DNA of 64,000 bases from CAVSLM01 sp963728895 (GTDB taxonomy: Bacteria; Pseudomonadota; Gammaproteobacteria; JBBQDK01), in contig CAVSLM010000008.1 in assembly GCA_963728895.1 (NCBI GenBank), positions 186,001 through 250,000 of the forward strand, written 5' to 3'. How positions within the stretch are numbered: position 1 is the stretch's first letter; every line of letters begins with the position of its first letter. The notes under the pieces were generated by a model. It searched no databases and was not told the origin of the DNA. It worked only from the letters and a program-made list of their open reading frames with translations. Below, in pieces: positions 15,890 through 25,432 of the stretch. Position numbers and translations under genes: made by a program.

Positions 15890-18070
15890 ATGGATGAGGT
15901 CAGACAGGCTTATGTCGCTGAATGTCACGAACTGCTGGCGGGTATGGAAGCCAACCTGCTGCGTCTCGAGCAGGAACCAGGCGACAGCCAGGCCCTCAAT
16001 GCCATATTCCGAGCGGCTCACACCATAAAGGGCGGCGCGGGGATCGTCGAGTGCGATTACATCGTCGCGTTCACCCACGTGGTCGAAAACGCCCTCGAAG
16101 CCGCCCGCGACGGGATCGTCCAAGTGGATGGCGATCTGATCCAGATCCTGTTGACCTGTGGTGACCACATCGCCCGGCTGCTGGAGCTCGTACCCGACCC
16201 CGAGGCTCGGCCGGATGCGGAAACCAACGCCAGAGCTGATGCCATCCTGGACAACCTGCGTCTCCATATGCCAGCGAGGGAAGCTCCGTCGAGCGGCATG
16301 CCGGCCACCCGCGAGAGCCGGGTCGAAGCCACCGGTGGCGGCCCTTGCGGACAAGACTACTGGCATATCTCCATCCGGTTCGGCGAAAACATCCTGCGCG
16401 AGGGCATGGACCCGGCCTCGTTTCTCCGCTACCTGGGCACGTTCGGCGAGATCACCCATGTCAGCACGCTGTTGGACACCATGCCGGGGACGGACGACAT
16501 GGATCCGGAGTCGTGCTACCTCGGTTTTGAGATCCACTTCCGCACTACCACCGACAAGAAGACGATCGAACGGGTGTTCGACTTCGTGCGCGACTCCTGC
16601 CAGTTGCGCATCCTTCCGCCCGACAGCCGGGTATCGGAATACATCGATCTCATCAGGTCACTGCCCGAGGACAATCTGCGACTCGGTGAAATCCTGATCC
16701 AGGCGGGCGTGTTGACTCACGAAGAGCTGCGGGCGGGATTGCTCGCCCAGCAGGCGGCACTGGAGGCCGCCCCGCCGGAGGGTGGCGAGGCTCCGGCCCC
16801 CGTGTTGGGAGAGATCCTGGTCGGGCACCAGGTCGTGCAACGGGAGCTCGTCGAGGCTGCCGTGGTCAAGCAGGCCGAGGTCAGGGAGAAGAAGGCGCAG
16901 GAGGCGCGCCTCATACGGGTGCACGCCGACAAGCTCGACTACCTCATCAATCTGGTTGGCGAGCTGGTCATTGCCGGCGCCTCCGCCTCGCTGCTCGCGC
17001 AGAAGGCCCGCGACACGGCCATTCACGAGGCTACCTCCACCGTGTCGCGCCTGGTCGAGGAAATCCGCGAGGGCGCGCTGCGCTTGCGCATGGTGCAGAT
17101 CGGCGAGACCTTCAACCGCTTTCATCGTCTGGTGCACGATGTATCCCGCGACCTGGGCAAGAGCATCGATCTGCATATTGCCGGGGCCGAAACCGAGCTC
17201 GACAAGGCCGTCGTGGAAAAGATCAGCGACCCTCTCACCCACCTGGTGCGCAACGCCATCGACCACGGCATCGAGGCCGGCGAAGTTCGTGCCGCTGCCG
17301 GCAAGCCGGCGCGAGGCACGGTGCGGCTGAACGCCTTTCACGAATCGGGCAGCGTCGTCATTGAGGTGTCGGACGACGGCGGCGGACTCAATCGTGAGCG
17401 CATCCGCTCCAAGGCCTTCGAGAAGGGCTTGTTGGCCGCCGACACGGACCTGCCCGATAGCGATCTGTTCAAGTTGATCTTCGAGCCCGGGTTCTCCACC
17501 GCCAGTCAGGTCAGCAGCCTGTCCGGGCGCGGTGTCGGGCTGGACGTAGTCAAACGCAACATCGAAAGCCTGCGCGGAACCGTGCAGATCGAAAGCCATG
17601 CAGGGCAAGGCACCACCATGCGCATCCGCCTGCCGCTCACCCTGGCCATCATCGACGGGTTCCTGATGGGCGTCGGCAAATCGGCCTACGTGGTGCCACT
17701 CGACATGGTCGAGGAATGCGTCGAGCTGCGAGCCGACGATGCCTTCGGCGACGTAGTCAATTTGCGCAACGAGGCGCTGCCGATCATCCGGCTGCGGGCG
17801 TATTTCAGCCTCGCAGGGAGTGCTGTCCGGCGCGAGAACGTGGTGGTGGTCAGGTATGCCGGGCAGAAGGCCGGGCTCGTGGTGGACGAGCTGATGGGCG
17901 AGTTCCAGACGGTCATCAAGCCGCTCGGGCAGTTGTTCGCCAATCTGCGCGGCATCTCCGGTTCCACCATCCTGGGCAGCGGAGAGGTCGCGCTGATCCT
18001 CGACGTGCCGTCGCTGATTTCCCTGGCCGTCGCCTCGGAGGCCGCCAGGCCCGCCTCACTGGCACACTGA
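15890..18070 (+). CDS. cheA: Chemosensory histidine kinase CheA with MshEN-like motifs
   Basis: A 726-residue CheA. The HPt domain has phospho-acceptor H44 in FRAAHTIKGGAG. A middle region (about 115-260) follows. Two tandem motifs come next: the first at R264-Q287 (RLGEILIQAGVLTHEELRAG onward) and the second at V305-Q328 (VLGEILVGHQVV onward). Then come the dimerisation helices, an HATPase domain (LVRNAIDHGIE, SDDGGGLN, GRGVGLDVVK) and a C-terminal CheW-like domain. The first motif fits the 24-residue MshEN consensus residue for residue. It phosphorylates the operon's CheY-like protein and CheB. Confidence 0.95.
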   Translation: MDEVRQAYVAECHELLAGMEANLLRLEQEPGDSQALNAIFRAAHTIKGGAGIVECDYIVAFTHVVENALEAARDGIVQVDGDLIQILLTCGDHIARLLELVPDPEARPDAETNARADAILDNLRLHMPAREAPSSGMPATRESRVEATGGGPCGQDYWHISIRFGENILREGMDPASFLRYLGTFGEITHVSTLLDTMPGTDDMDPESCYLGFEIHFRTTTDKKTIERVFDFVRDSCQLRILPPDSRVSEYIDLIRSLPEDNLRLGEILIQAGVLTHEELRAGLLAQQAALEAAPPEGGEAPAPVLGEILVGHQVVQRELVEAAVVKQAEVREKKAQEARLIRVHADKLDYLINLVGELVIAGASASLLAQKARDTAIHEATSTVSRLVEEIREGALRLRMVQIGETFNRFHRLVHDVSRDLGKSIDLHIAGAETELDKAVVEKISDPLTHLVRNAIDHGIEAGEVRAAAGKPARGTVRLNAFHESGSVVIEVSDDGGGLNRERIRSKAFEKGLLAADTDLPDSDLFKLIFEPGFSTASQVSSLSGRGVGLDVVKRNIESLRGTVQIESHAGQGTTMRIRLPLTLAIIDGFLMGVGKSAYVVPLDMVEECVELRADDAFGDVVNLRNEALPIIRLRAYFSLAGSAVRRENVVVVRYAGQKAGLVVDELMGEFQTVIKPLGQLFANLRGISGSTILGSGEVALILDVPSLISLAVASEAARPASLAH

Positions 18071-18096
18071 TCGAAGACTTTCCAGAGGAAAAGGTC

Positions 18097-20790
18097 ATGT
18101 TCAAAAACCTGAAGATTGGCATGAAGCTGGCCGTCGGATTCGGCGTGGTGCTAGCGCTCACTCTGGTCATTTCCGCCGTAGGCCTGATGCGAATCGACCG
18201 CCTGACCGACGGCATCAATCAACTGGTGAAGGACTACTACCCGAAGACCGTTTGGGCCAACGAGATCCAAGCCGATCTCAATGTCATTGCCCGCGCCATG
18301 CGTAATGGACTATTGGAGACGGATCACGCTACGCAGGAAAAAGAGCTGACAAGGATCGACCAGGCCAGGAAGTCCATCTCCGCTGACATCGATAAGCTCG
18401 AGAAGAATATCAAGAGCGAGAAGGGACTCGAGCTCCTGCAGGTTCTGAAGCAAACGCGCGCCGATTTCCTGGGTGCGCAGGAATCCTTCTTGAAGCTGCT
18501 CGATGCCGCTCGCAACGACGAGGCGCAGCGGCTGTTGTTTGCGGAGATCCAGCCCCGGCAGGAAGCCTATATGCAGGCGGTTGCCAGTCTGAACGCATAC
18601 CAGGGAGAATTGATGACACAGGCGGGAGAGTCGGCCAACGAGCTTTCCGCGAATACGCGCAGCCTGGTGCTGATTCTCATCGGTATCGGCGCGTTTCTGG
18701 TCATTGGCGCGGCATGGATCGTCACGCGCAGCCTCACGGTCCCTACCCGGAAGCTGCTCGACGCGGCGGACCGGATGGCCGCCGGCGAGCTCGACTTCAA
18801 GCTTGACATCGACGCCAGGGACGAGATCGGAGCGCTGGCCCACTCGATGGTCGCCATGCAGACCAATGTGCAAACCCTGATCGCGGAAATGAACCATATG
18901 TCCCGCGAGCACGACGCCGGCGACATCGATGTGAAGATCGACGAAGCAAGGTTCCAGAACGACTTCGCCGCCATGGCCAAGGGCGTCAACACCATGGTGT
19001 TCGGCCACATCGCAGTGAAGCGCAAGGCGATGGCCTGCGTCAAGGAATTCGGCGAGGGCAACTTCGACGCGCCGCTGGAGAAGTTCCCCGGCAAGAAGGT
19101 GTTCATCAACGAAACGATCGAGATGGTGCGCAGCAACATCAAGAACCTGATCGCCGAGATGAACCACATGTCCCGCGAGCACGATGCCGGTGACATCGAC
19201 GTGAGGATCGACGAGACGCGGTTCAAGAACGATTTCGCCGCCATGGCCAGGGGCGTGAACACCATGGTGTTCGGTCACATCGCGGTGAAGAAGAAAGCGA
19301 TGGCCTGCATCGAGGAGTTCGGCGAGGGCAACTTCGACGCGCCGCTGGAGAAGTTCCCCGGCAAGAAGGTGTTCATCAACGAAACGATCGAGTCCGTACG
19401 CAGCAACATCAAGGCCGTACTGGGCGACACCAACGTGCTGATCAAGGCCGCCGCCGCGGGCGCGCTCGAGACACGTGCCGATGCCAGCAAGTACCAGGGC
19501 GGATGGAAAGTCCTGGTGCAGGGTGTGAACGACACCATCACCAACATCGTCAACCCGTTGAACGTGACCGCCGACTACGTGGACCGGATCTCCAAGGGCA
19601 ATATCCCGCCCAAGATCACCGACAACTACAGCGGTGACTACAACGTCATCAAGAAGAATCTCAACGCCTGCATCGATGCCGTCCATGCGCTGGTCGAGGA
19701 CGCCAACATGCTGTCGGCCGCGGCGGTCGCCGGCCGGCTCGAAACACGGGCCGATGCCTCGCGTCACCAGGGCGACTTCAGGAAGATAGTGGCCGGTGTG
19801 AACGACACCCTCGACAACGTCGTCGGTCCCATCAACGAGGTCCAGCGGGTCATGGCGGCGGTTGCCCAGGGCGATCTGACGCAGAGTATCGACAAGCACT
19901 ACCAGGGCGATTTCGATGCCCTGAAGAACGCAATCAACGCGTCGGTCAAGCAGCTGGGCGATACCATCTCCCAGGTGACCTCTGCCGCAGACAATATGGC
20001 CGGCGCGTCCCAGCAGATCTCTTCGACTTCGCAAAGCCTGTCCCAGGCTTCCAGCGAGCAGGCCGCGTCGGTCGAGGAAACCTCTGCGTCGATCCAGCAG
20101 ATGAGTGCCTCGGTGAACCAGAACGCCGAGAACGCCAAGCTCACCGACAACATGGCCAGCAAGGCCACGTCCGAGGCGGGCGAAGGAGGCGAGGCGGTGA
20201 AGAACACGGTCGCCGCCATGAAGCAGATCGCCGACAAGATCGGCATCATCGATGACATCGCCTATCAGACCAACCTGCTGGCGCTGAACGCCGCCATCGA
20301 GGCTGCGCGCGCCGGCGAGCACGGCAAGGGCTTCGCCGTGGTGGCGGCCGAGGTGCGCAAGCTGGCCGAGCGCAGCCAGGTGGCGGCGCAGGAGATCGGC
20401 GAGCTCGCCGGCTCCAGCGTGGAGATGGCGGAACGCGCCGGGCACCTGCTGGACGAGATCGTGCCCTCCATCCGCAAGACCTCCGAGCTGGTGCAGGAGA
20501 TCGCCGCCGCTTCACACGAGCAGTCCAGCGGCGTGGGTCAGATCAATACCGCCATGAGCCAGCTGTCGCAGATCACTCAGCAGAATGCCTCCGCGTCCGA
20601 AGAGCTGGCGGCCACGGCCGAGCAGATGAGCGGGCAGTCCGGGCAACTGCAGCAGATGATGGCGTTCTTCAAGCTGGCCGAACAGGGCGGACGTGGCGTC
20701 CCGGTGTCCGCAAACCGGGCGAGGACCAGAACCGCGCATGCGGCGAAACCGGCGAGCGATGCGGCCGAGCACGAATTCGTGCGCTTCTGA
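18097..20790 (+). CDS. Methyl-accepting chemotaxis protein with serial HAMP-like units
   Basis: An 897-residue chemoreceptor. It has an N-terminal membrane span, a periplasmic four-helix-bundle-type domain (about 35-190), a second span (LVLILIGIGAFLVIGAAWIV) and HAMP. A long series of HAMP-like units follows before the signalling domain with YQTNLLALNAAIEAARAGEH. Residues 261-350 and 351-440 are a near-identical tandem duplication. The last residues EFVRF resemble the x-aromatic-x-x-aromatic pentapeptide that docks CheR or CheB. The ATG follows AGAGGAAAAGG. It is the principal receptor candidate of this operon. Confidence 0.93.
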   Translation: MFKNLKIGMKLAVGFGVVLALTLVISAVGLMRIDRLTDGINQLVKDYYPKTVWANEIQADLNVIARAMRNGLLETDHATQEKELTRIDQARKSISADIDKLEKNIKSEKGLELLQVLKQTRADFLGAQESFLKLLDAARNDEAQRLLFAEIQPRQEAYMQAVASLNAYQGELMTQAGESANELSANTRSLVLILIGIGAFLVIGAAWIVTRSLTVPTRKLLDAADRMAAGELDFKLDIDARDEIGALAHSMVAMQTNVQTLIAEMNHMSREHDAGDIDVKIDEARFQNDFAAMAKGVNTMVFGHIAVKRKAMACVKEFGEGNFDAPLEKFPGKKVFINETIEMVRSNIKNLIAEMNHMSREHDAGDIDVRIDETRFKNDFAAMARGVNTMVFGHIAVKKKAMACIEEFGEGNFDAPLEKFPGKKVFINETIESVRSNIKAVLGDTNVLIKAAAAGALETRADASKYQGGWKVLVQGVNDTITNIVNPLNVTADYVDRISKGNIPPKITDNYSGDYNVIKKNLNACIDAVHALVEDANMLSAAAVAGRLETRADASRHQGDFRKIVAGVNDTLDNVVGPINEVQRVMAAVAQGDLTQSIDKHYQGDFDALKNAINASVKQLGDTISQVTSAADNMAGASQQISSTSQSLSQASSEQAASVEETSASIQQMSASVNQNAENAKLTDNMASKATSEAGEGGEAVKNTVAAMKQIADKIGIIDDIAYQTNLLALNAAIEAARAGEHGKGFAVVAAEVRKLAERSQVAAQEIGELAGSSVEMAERAGHLLDEIVPSIRKTSELVQEIAAASHEQSSGVGQINTAMSQLSQITQQNASASEELAATAEQMSGQSGQLQQMMAFFKLAEQGGRGVPVSANRARTRTAHAAKPASDAAEHEFVRF
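18877..19416 (+). repeat. 270-bp tandem duplication inside the MCP gene
   Basis: Two consecutive 270-bp units, starting with CTGATCGC at 18877 and 19147, encode 90 residues each (LIAEMNHMSREHDAGDID onward, ending RSNIK). They differ by a handful of residues. The reading frame is kept, adding one more HAMP-like unit to the receptor stalk. The similarity at DNA level implies recent duplication or ongoing conversion. Confidence 0.9.
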
Positions 20791-20801
20791 GGAGCGCGAT
20801 C

Positions 20802-21347
20802 ATGGACAACGTGGTTGCGGCGCATGGTCCGGCGCTCGTCCAGAGCGTCGGCGACCAGCAGTACCTGACCTTCGTGCTCGGTGGGGAGATGTTCGCCATC
20901 GAGATCCTCAACATCCGGGAGATCATCCAGTACGGCTCTTTGACCACCGTACCGATGATGCCCGCCTTCATTCGGGGAGTGATCAATCTGCGCGGCGCAG
21001 TGGTGCCCGTCGTCGACCTGTCGGTGCGCTTTGGCCGGACGCCGGTGGAAGTCACGCGCCGGACCTGCATCGTCATCGTCGAGATCGACAACGCCGGAGA
21101 GCGACAGGACATCGGAGTGGTCGTCGACAGCGTTTCCGAGGTGCTGGAGATTCCGGCCGCCCAGATTGAACCGCCACCGGCTTTCGGTGCAAAGATTCGC
21201 ACCGACTTCATCCAGGGCATGGGCAAAGTCAGGGACAAGTTCGTCATTATCCTGAGCGTACGCAATGTGCTGTCGGTTGACGGGATGGCGATGTTGAGCA
21301 GCGTCGGCCGGTTGGGTGCCCAGGCCCCGCCTGCCGAGGCGAGCTGA
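20802..21347 (+). CDS. cheW: Chemotaxis adaptor CheW
   Basis: A 181-residue CheW coupling protein. Conserved elements are FAIEILNIREIIQ, PAFIRGVINLRGAVVPVVDL and the segment VVDSVSEVLEIPAAQIEPPP. It links receptors to CheA at the membrane array. It is 11 nt downstream of the MCP gene and followed by an intrinsic terminator, so it may be the end of the main transcript. Confidence 0.95.
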   Translation: MDNVVAAHGPALVQSVGDQQYLTFVLGGEMFAIEILNIREIIQYGSLTTVPMMPAFIRGVINLRGAVVPVVDLSVRFGRTPVEVTRRTCIVIVEIDNAGERQDIGVVVDSVSEVLEIPAAQIEPPPAFGAKIRTDFIQGMGKVRDKFVIILSVRNVLSVDGMAMLSSVGRLGAQAPPAEAS

Positions 21348-21356
21348 GCGTTCGGG

Positions 21357-21389
21357 CCGGACGCGTGCCCCGGGGCGCGTCCGGTTTTT
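21357..21389 (+). terminator. Intrinsic terminator between cheW and cheR
   Basis: Stem CCGGACGCG / CGCGTCCGG with a 10-nt loop followed by TTTTT at 21385-21389. It is a textbook rho-independent terminator within the chemosensory gene string, likely reducing expression of cheR, cheD and cheB relative to the signalling core. Confidence 0.8.
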
Positions 21390-21408
21390 GCGCGAGCCGG
21401 GAAGAACC

Positions 21409-22209
21409 ATGGAACTGAGCGACCTGGAATTCAGCGTCCTGAAGAAGATGCTGTACGACGGGGCGGGTATTCGTATGGGTCCTGAAAAGAAGGCGCTGGT
21501 GACCGGGCGCCTGGCGAAGCGCATCAGCAGTCTCGGCCTGCAGAGCTTCGGCGAATATTTCCGGCGGCTTCAGATCAGTCCGCGCCAGGGCGGCGAGTGG
21601 CAGACGGCGCTCGATCTGCTGACCACCAACGAGACCAGCTTCTTCCGCGAACCCGGGCATTTCGAGTTTCTCGGCGGCACTCTTCTAGCGCGGGTGGATG
21701 CGGGACGGATCTTCCGAGTCTGGAGCGCGGCCTGTTCATCCGGTGAGGAGCCCTACAGCCTCGCCATGGTTCTGGCCGACCATCTGGGCGAACGGTGGGA
21801 ACTGGTGGCCTCCGACATCAGCCAGCGGGTGCTGGATCACGCCAGAAAAGGGATTTACGATCTCGACCGCGCCAGCCAGATGCGGCGCTACTATCTGCGC
21901 AAGTTCTGCCTGAGGGGAACCGGAGAGCAGGCCGGCCGCTTCATCATCGACGCAGCACTGCGAAATCGCATCCGGTTCATGCAGATCAATCTCAATGCCC
22001 CGCTGCCTGCCATCGGGCCGTTCGACCTGATCGTGCTGCGCAATGTAATGATCTATTTCGATGCGCAGACCAAGCGCTCGGTCGTTGCCCGTCTGGTCGA
22101 GCATCTCAAGCCCGGTGGACATTTCTTTCCCGGACATTCGGAGAGCATCGCCGGTCTGCATCCTGCGCTGGAGCCGATTCAGCCAGCGGTGTATCGCAAG
22201 GTCCCATGA
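21409..22209 (+). CDS. cheR: Chemotaxis methyltransferase CheR
   Basis: A 266-residue SAM-dependent glutamate methyltransferase acting on MCPs. It has the N-terminal helical CheR domain, TTNETSFFREPGHFEFL, the SAM-binding WSAACSSGEEPYSLAM and the LIVLRNVMIYFD motif. The ATG at MELSDLEF follows GAAGAA. Its stop overlaps the cheD start (ATGA), indicating translational coupling. Confidence 0.95.
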   Translation: MELSDLEFSVLKKMLYDGAGIRMGPEKKALVTGRLAKRISSLGLQSFGEYFRRLQISPRQGGEWQTALDLLTTNETSFFREPGHFEFLGGTLLARVDAGRIFRVWSAACSSGEEPYSLAMVLADHLGERWELVASDISQRVLDHARKGIYDLDRASQMRRYYLRKFCLRGTGEQAGRFIIDAALRNRIRFMQINLNAPLPAIGPFDLIVLRNVMIYFDAQTKRSVVARLVEHLKPGGHFFPGHSESIAGLHPALEPIQPAVYRKVP

Positions 22210-22724
22210 ACGACGCGCGCATGAGTGGTATCCGGGAGGTCTTCCTGCACCCGGGAGACTTTCATTTCGGCAATGCCGAGACGCGCATCGTGACCTTGCT
22301 GGGTTCCTGCGTTTCGATCACCGTCTGGCATCCGCGCCTGAAAGTCGGCGGCATGTGCCACTACATGCTGCCCTCGCGCGGGGTCATCCCGGAAGGAGCG
22401 AGCTATGACGGAACCTATGGCGATGAGGCCATGGCGCTACTGATGAAGAGTATCTGGCGGATCGGCGCCGAACCGATGGAATTCGAGGCCAAGCTGTTCG
22501 GCGGCGCCAACATGTTTCCCATGTTGTGCCAGAGAGACGAGGCCAACGTGGGGGAGCGTAACCTGGAAATGGCCCAAGTCCTGCTGCAGCGGTACGAATT
22601 CACGCTCAAGGCCAGGCACATCGGGGGGGATGGCCACCGCAAGCTGATGTTTGACGTATGGAGCGGGGACGTGTGGATGAGGCATCAGCCGATCACGGAG
22701 CAGCGCAAGGAACCGCGCAGTTGA
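22206..22724 (+). CDS. cheD: Chemoreceptor glutamine deamidase CheD
   Basis: A 172-residue CheD. Catalytic C35 lies in LLGSCVSITVW and H52 in GGMCHYMLP. It deamidates glutamines in MCP methylation helices. It overlaps cheR at the start and cheB at the end (TTGA), so the three adaptation enzymes form a coupled unit. Confidence 0.95.
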   Translation: MNDARMSGIREVFLHPGDFHFGNAETRIVTLLGSCVSITVWHPRLKVGGMCHYMLPSRGVIPEGASYDGTYGDEAMALLMKSIWRIGAEPMEFEAKLFGGANMFPMLCQRDEANVGERNLEMAQVLLQRYEFTLKARHIGGDGHRKLMFDVWSGDVWMRHQPITEQRKEPRS

Positions 22725-23785
22725 AGCGCATCCGCGTGCTGGTGGTCGACGATTCGGCGGTGGTGCGCCAGGTCATGACGCAGGTGCTCGGCCGGGCGGC
22801 GGATATCGAGGTCATGGCTACAGCGGCCGATCCGCTGTTTGCCATGCAGAAGATGCAGAAGGACTGGCCAGACGTGATCACGCTCGACGTGGAGATGCCG
22901 CGCATGGACGGCATCACCTTCCTCAGGAAGCTGATGGCCGAGCGGCCCACGCCCGTGGTGGTCTGTTCCTCACTGACCGAAACGGGCGCCGAGACCACCG
23001 TGCAGGCGCTCGCCGCCGGCGCCGTGACCGTCATCGCCAAGCCCAGACTGGGCGTGAAGCAGTTCCTGCAGGATGCCTCCGATGACCTGGTTTCCGCCGT
23101 CAGGGCGGCCGCCCAGGCGAACATGCGCCGACTGGCGAGCATGCCGATGCCCGCGCCTTCAAAGCCGAGCGTCCAGGCGCTCCCGGGCTGCGACCTGGAT
23201 GCCATGGCAAAGACTACGCACAAGGTGGTGGCCATCGGCACCTCCACCGGTGGCACCCAGGCGCTGGAGGCGCTGCTGCCGCGATTACCCAGAATCGGAC
23301 CCGGCATCGTCATCGTGCAGCACATGCCGGAGAAGTTTACCGAGGCCTTCGCCCAGCGTCTTGACGGGCTCTGCGCGCTGGAAGTGCTGGAAGCTCGCGA
23401 CGGCGACTGGGTAATCCCGGGACGCGCGCTCATCGCACCTGGCGGAAGACACATGCTCCTGCAGCGCAGCGGCGCCCGGTATCAGGTCGAGGTTGTGGAT
23501 GGTCCGCTGGTCAATCGCCACAAACCGTCCGTGGATGTGCTGTTCCGGTCGGTCGCAAGGCATGCGGGGCGCAATGCCGTGGGAGTGATCATGACCGGGA
23601 TGGGCGACGACGGTGCGCGAGGGCTCAAGGAGATGCTGGAGGCCGGTGCGTTCACCATGGCACAGGACGAGGAGACTTGCGTGGTCTACGGCATGCCCAA
23701 GGAAGCCGTGAAGCTCGGAGCCGCGAATCTGAGCGTGCCACTCCACGATCTCGCCATCGAGATCCTTCGCCGCGCTCTCGGCTGA
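22721..23785 (+). CDS. cheB: Chemotaxis methylesterase CheB
   Basis: A 354-residue CheB with an N-terminal receiver domain (phospho-acceptor D56 in ITLDVEMPRMDG) and a C-terminal methylesterase domain. The triad is S175 in IGTSTGGTQ, H201 in VQHMPEKF and an aspartate in MTGMGDDGARG. I chose the TTG start because it overlaps the cheD stop, has AAGGA nine bases upstream and gives the normal KRIRVLVVDDS beginning. It is the last gene of the operon. Confidence 0.93.
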   Translation: MKRIRVLVVDDSAVVRQVMTQVLGRAADIEVMATAADPLFAMQKMQKDWPDVITLDVEMPRMDGITFLRKLMAERPTPVVVCSSLTETGAETTVQALAAGAVTVIAKPRLGVKQFLQDASDDLVSAVRAAAQANMRRLASMPMPAPSKPSVQALPGCDLDAMAKTTHKVVAIGTSTGGTQALEALLPRLPRIGPGIVIVQHMPEKFTEAFAQRLDGLCALEVLEARDGDWVIPGRALIAPGGRHMLLQRSGARYQVEVVDGPLVNRHKPSVDVLFRSVARHAGRNAVGVIMTGMGDDGARGLKEMLEAGAFTMAQDEETCVVYGMPKEAVKLGAANLSVPLHDLAIEILRRALG

Positions 23786-23840
23786 GTCCGTGCGGCGAGG
23801 AACCCTGACGCGGCCACGAAGGGGGTCCCGCAAGGCGCCC

Positions 23841-24245
23841 TCAAGGGGTCGGCCCCTTGGTAAAGGGATACCCACCATCCAGCCAGGCGCTGAAGCCGCC
23901 TGTCAGGTGCGAAACGTTGGTCACGCCGTGATCGAGCAGCACGCGCTCGGCGGTCTTGGTGCGTTTGCCGGCGATGCAGTACAGCACGATGCCGTGTGCC
24001 CGGCGGATTTCGTCGAGATGCTGTGGCAGCGCTTCGGCCGCAATGTTCTGCGCGCCCGGTACGTGGGCGATGCGATATTCAACGGGTGCCCGGACGTCAA
24101 TCACCAGCGGTGCCTGCGCGCTGCCGAGCTCGGCAGCCAGCACGCCCGGTGCCAGTGCCGGGGTCTTGAATCCGTCGTCGGCAAGGGCCGGGACGCCCGA
24201 GAGCACCAGGACCAGCAAGGCGGAAATGAGGCCGAGATTGCGCAC
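23841..24245 (-). CDS. Periplasmic rhodanese-like sulfurtransferase
   Basis: A 134-residue single-domain rhodanese with a signal peptide (MRNLGLISALLVLVLSGVPA then LA-DD) indicating export. The active-site loop is YCIAGKRT with C90 as sulfur acceptor, and the family signatures VIDVRAPVEY and GGFSAWLDGGYP are present. It probably binds persulfide sulfur or cyanide in the periplasm. It is convergent with cheB and divergent from the cation transporter gene. Confidence 0.88.
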   Translation of the reverse strand: MRNLGLISALLVLVLSGVPALADDGFKTPALAPGVLAAELGSAQAPLVIDVRAPVEYRIAHVPGAQNIAAEALPQHLDEIRRAHGIVLYCIAGKRTKTAERVLLDHGVTNVSHLTGGFSAWLDGGYPFTKGPTP

Positions 24246-24348
24246 GGCCCGATTATGAGAGCTTCACGGCTCGCGGGCAACGTCATGGCGGGCGCCTGCG
24301 GCGGTGCAGCCCTCTACACTCGTCTTAGCCCGGTGACAAGGAAAAGCC

Positions 24349-25269
24349 ATGTCCGATTCCTCCAGGAAAGTGGCACTTGCGGCGCTCGCCGGCAACAGCG
24401 CCATCGCCGTGACCAAGTTCGTCGCCGCCTGGCTGAGCGGCAGCTCCGCCATGTTGTCCGAAGCCATCCATTCGGTCGTCGATACCGGCAACCAGATCCT
24501 GATGCTGTATGGCCTGCGCCGGGCCAATCGACCGTCCGACCGGCAGTACCCGTTCGGCCACGCGCGGGAGATCTACTTCTGGAGCTTCGTCGTTGCCATC
24601 CTGATCTTCGCGGGCGGTGCGGGCCTTTCGCTCTACGAAGGCACGCAGCACCTGGTTGCTCCGGGAGAGGTTGGCGACGCCATGATCAACTACGCCGTGC
24701 TGGGTGTCGCCGCGCTGTTCGAGGGTGCCTCGTGGTGGTACGGCATGCGCAAGTTCGCGGAGGCCAAGGGCCGGTGGAGCTACCTGGAGGCTATACACCG
24801 CGGCAAGGACCCGGACCTGTTCGTGGTGGTGTTCGAGGACTCGGCGGCGCTGCTCGGCCTGCTGGTGGCCTTTCTCGGGGTGCTGCTCACCGAGCTCACC
24901 GGCAGTCACTACTTCGACGGCATCGCCTCGGTGCTCATCGGCCTGATTTTGGGTGCCACGGCGATCTGGCTGGCCTACGAAACCAAGAGCCTGCTGATCG
25001 GCGAGAGCGCGGTGCCGCAGGTCATTGAAGGGATCCGGGCGCTGGCGCAGCGCTGTCCGGGCGTCCTGCACGTGAACGACGTCCTCACCATGCAGCTCGG
25101 TCCGAACTCCATCCTCGCCAACCTGAGCGTGGACTTCGACGACAGCATTCCCGCGGGCGAGGTGGAGTCCACCATTCGCCGGCTCACCGAGCACGTCAAG
25201 CGCGACTACCCGTCGGTGGAGCGCGTATTCGTCGAGCTCGGCTCCTGTGGCGAGCGCGGCGGGGAATGA
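24349..25269 (+). CDS. Cation diffusion facilitator (CDF) family transporter
   Basis: A 306-residue CDF antiporter with six predicted membrane spans and a cytoplasmic C-terminal domain. Metal-site residues are visible in LSEAIHSVVDTGNQ (span II) and in FEDSAALLG and DGIASVLIG (span V region). The long loop with WWYGMRKFAEAKGRWSYLEA resembles the ZnT9-like branch. It exports a divalent metal such as Zn, Co or Fe. An RND metal-pump remnant follows downstream. Confidence 0.9.
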   Translation: MSDSSRKVALAALAGNSAIAVTKFVAAWLSGSSAMLSEAIHSVVDTGNQILMLYGLRRANRPSDRQYPFGHAREIYFWSFVVAILIFAGGAGLSLYEGTQHLVAPGEVGDAMINYAVLGVAALFEGASWWYGMRKFAEAKGRWSYLEAIHRGKDPDLFVVVFEDSAALLGLLVAFLGVLLTELTGSHYFDGIASVLIGLILGATAIWLAYETKSLLIGESAVPQVIEGIRALAQRCPGVLHVNDVLTMQLGPNSILANLSVDFDDSIPAGEVESTIRRLTEHVKRDYPSVERVFVELGSCGERGGE

Positions 25270-25432
25270 GCGCAGACAGGCCGGCGTGCCCGAATGTGCA
25301 GCACGCCACAGCACGACGCCGCACGCCTTGACTTGCCCGCGTTGCGCGGCGCATGCCCCCTGCGCCTCGGCGAACCGTAATCACCATGCTGCTCCATCGC
25401 CTGCGAAAGTCGCGCGGTTCTCTCGGACGCGG

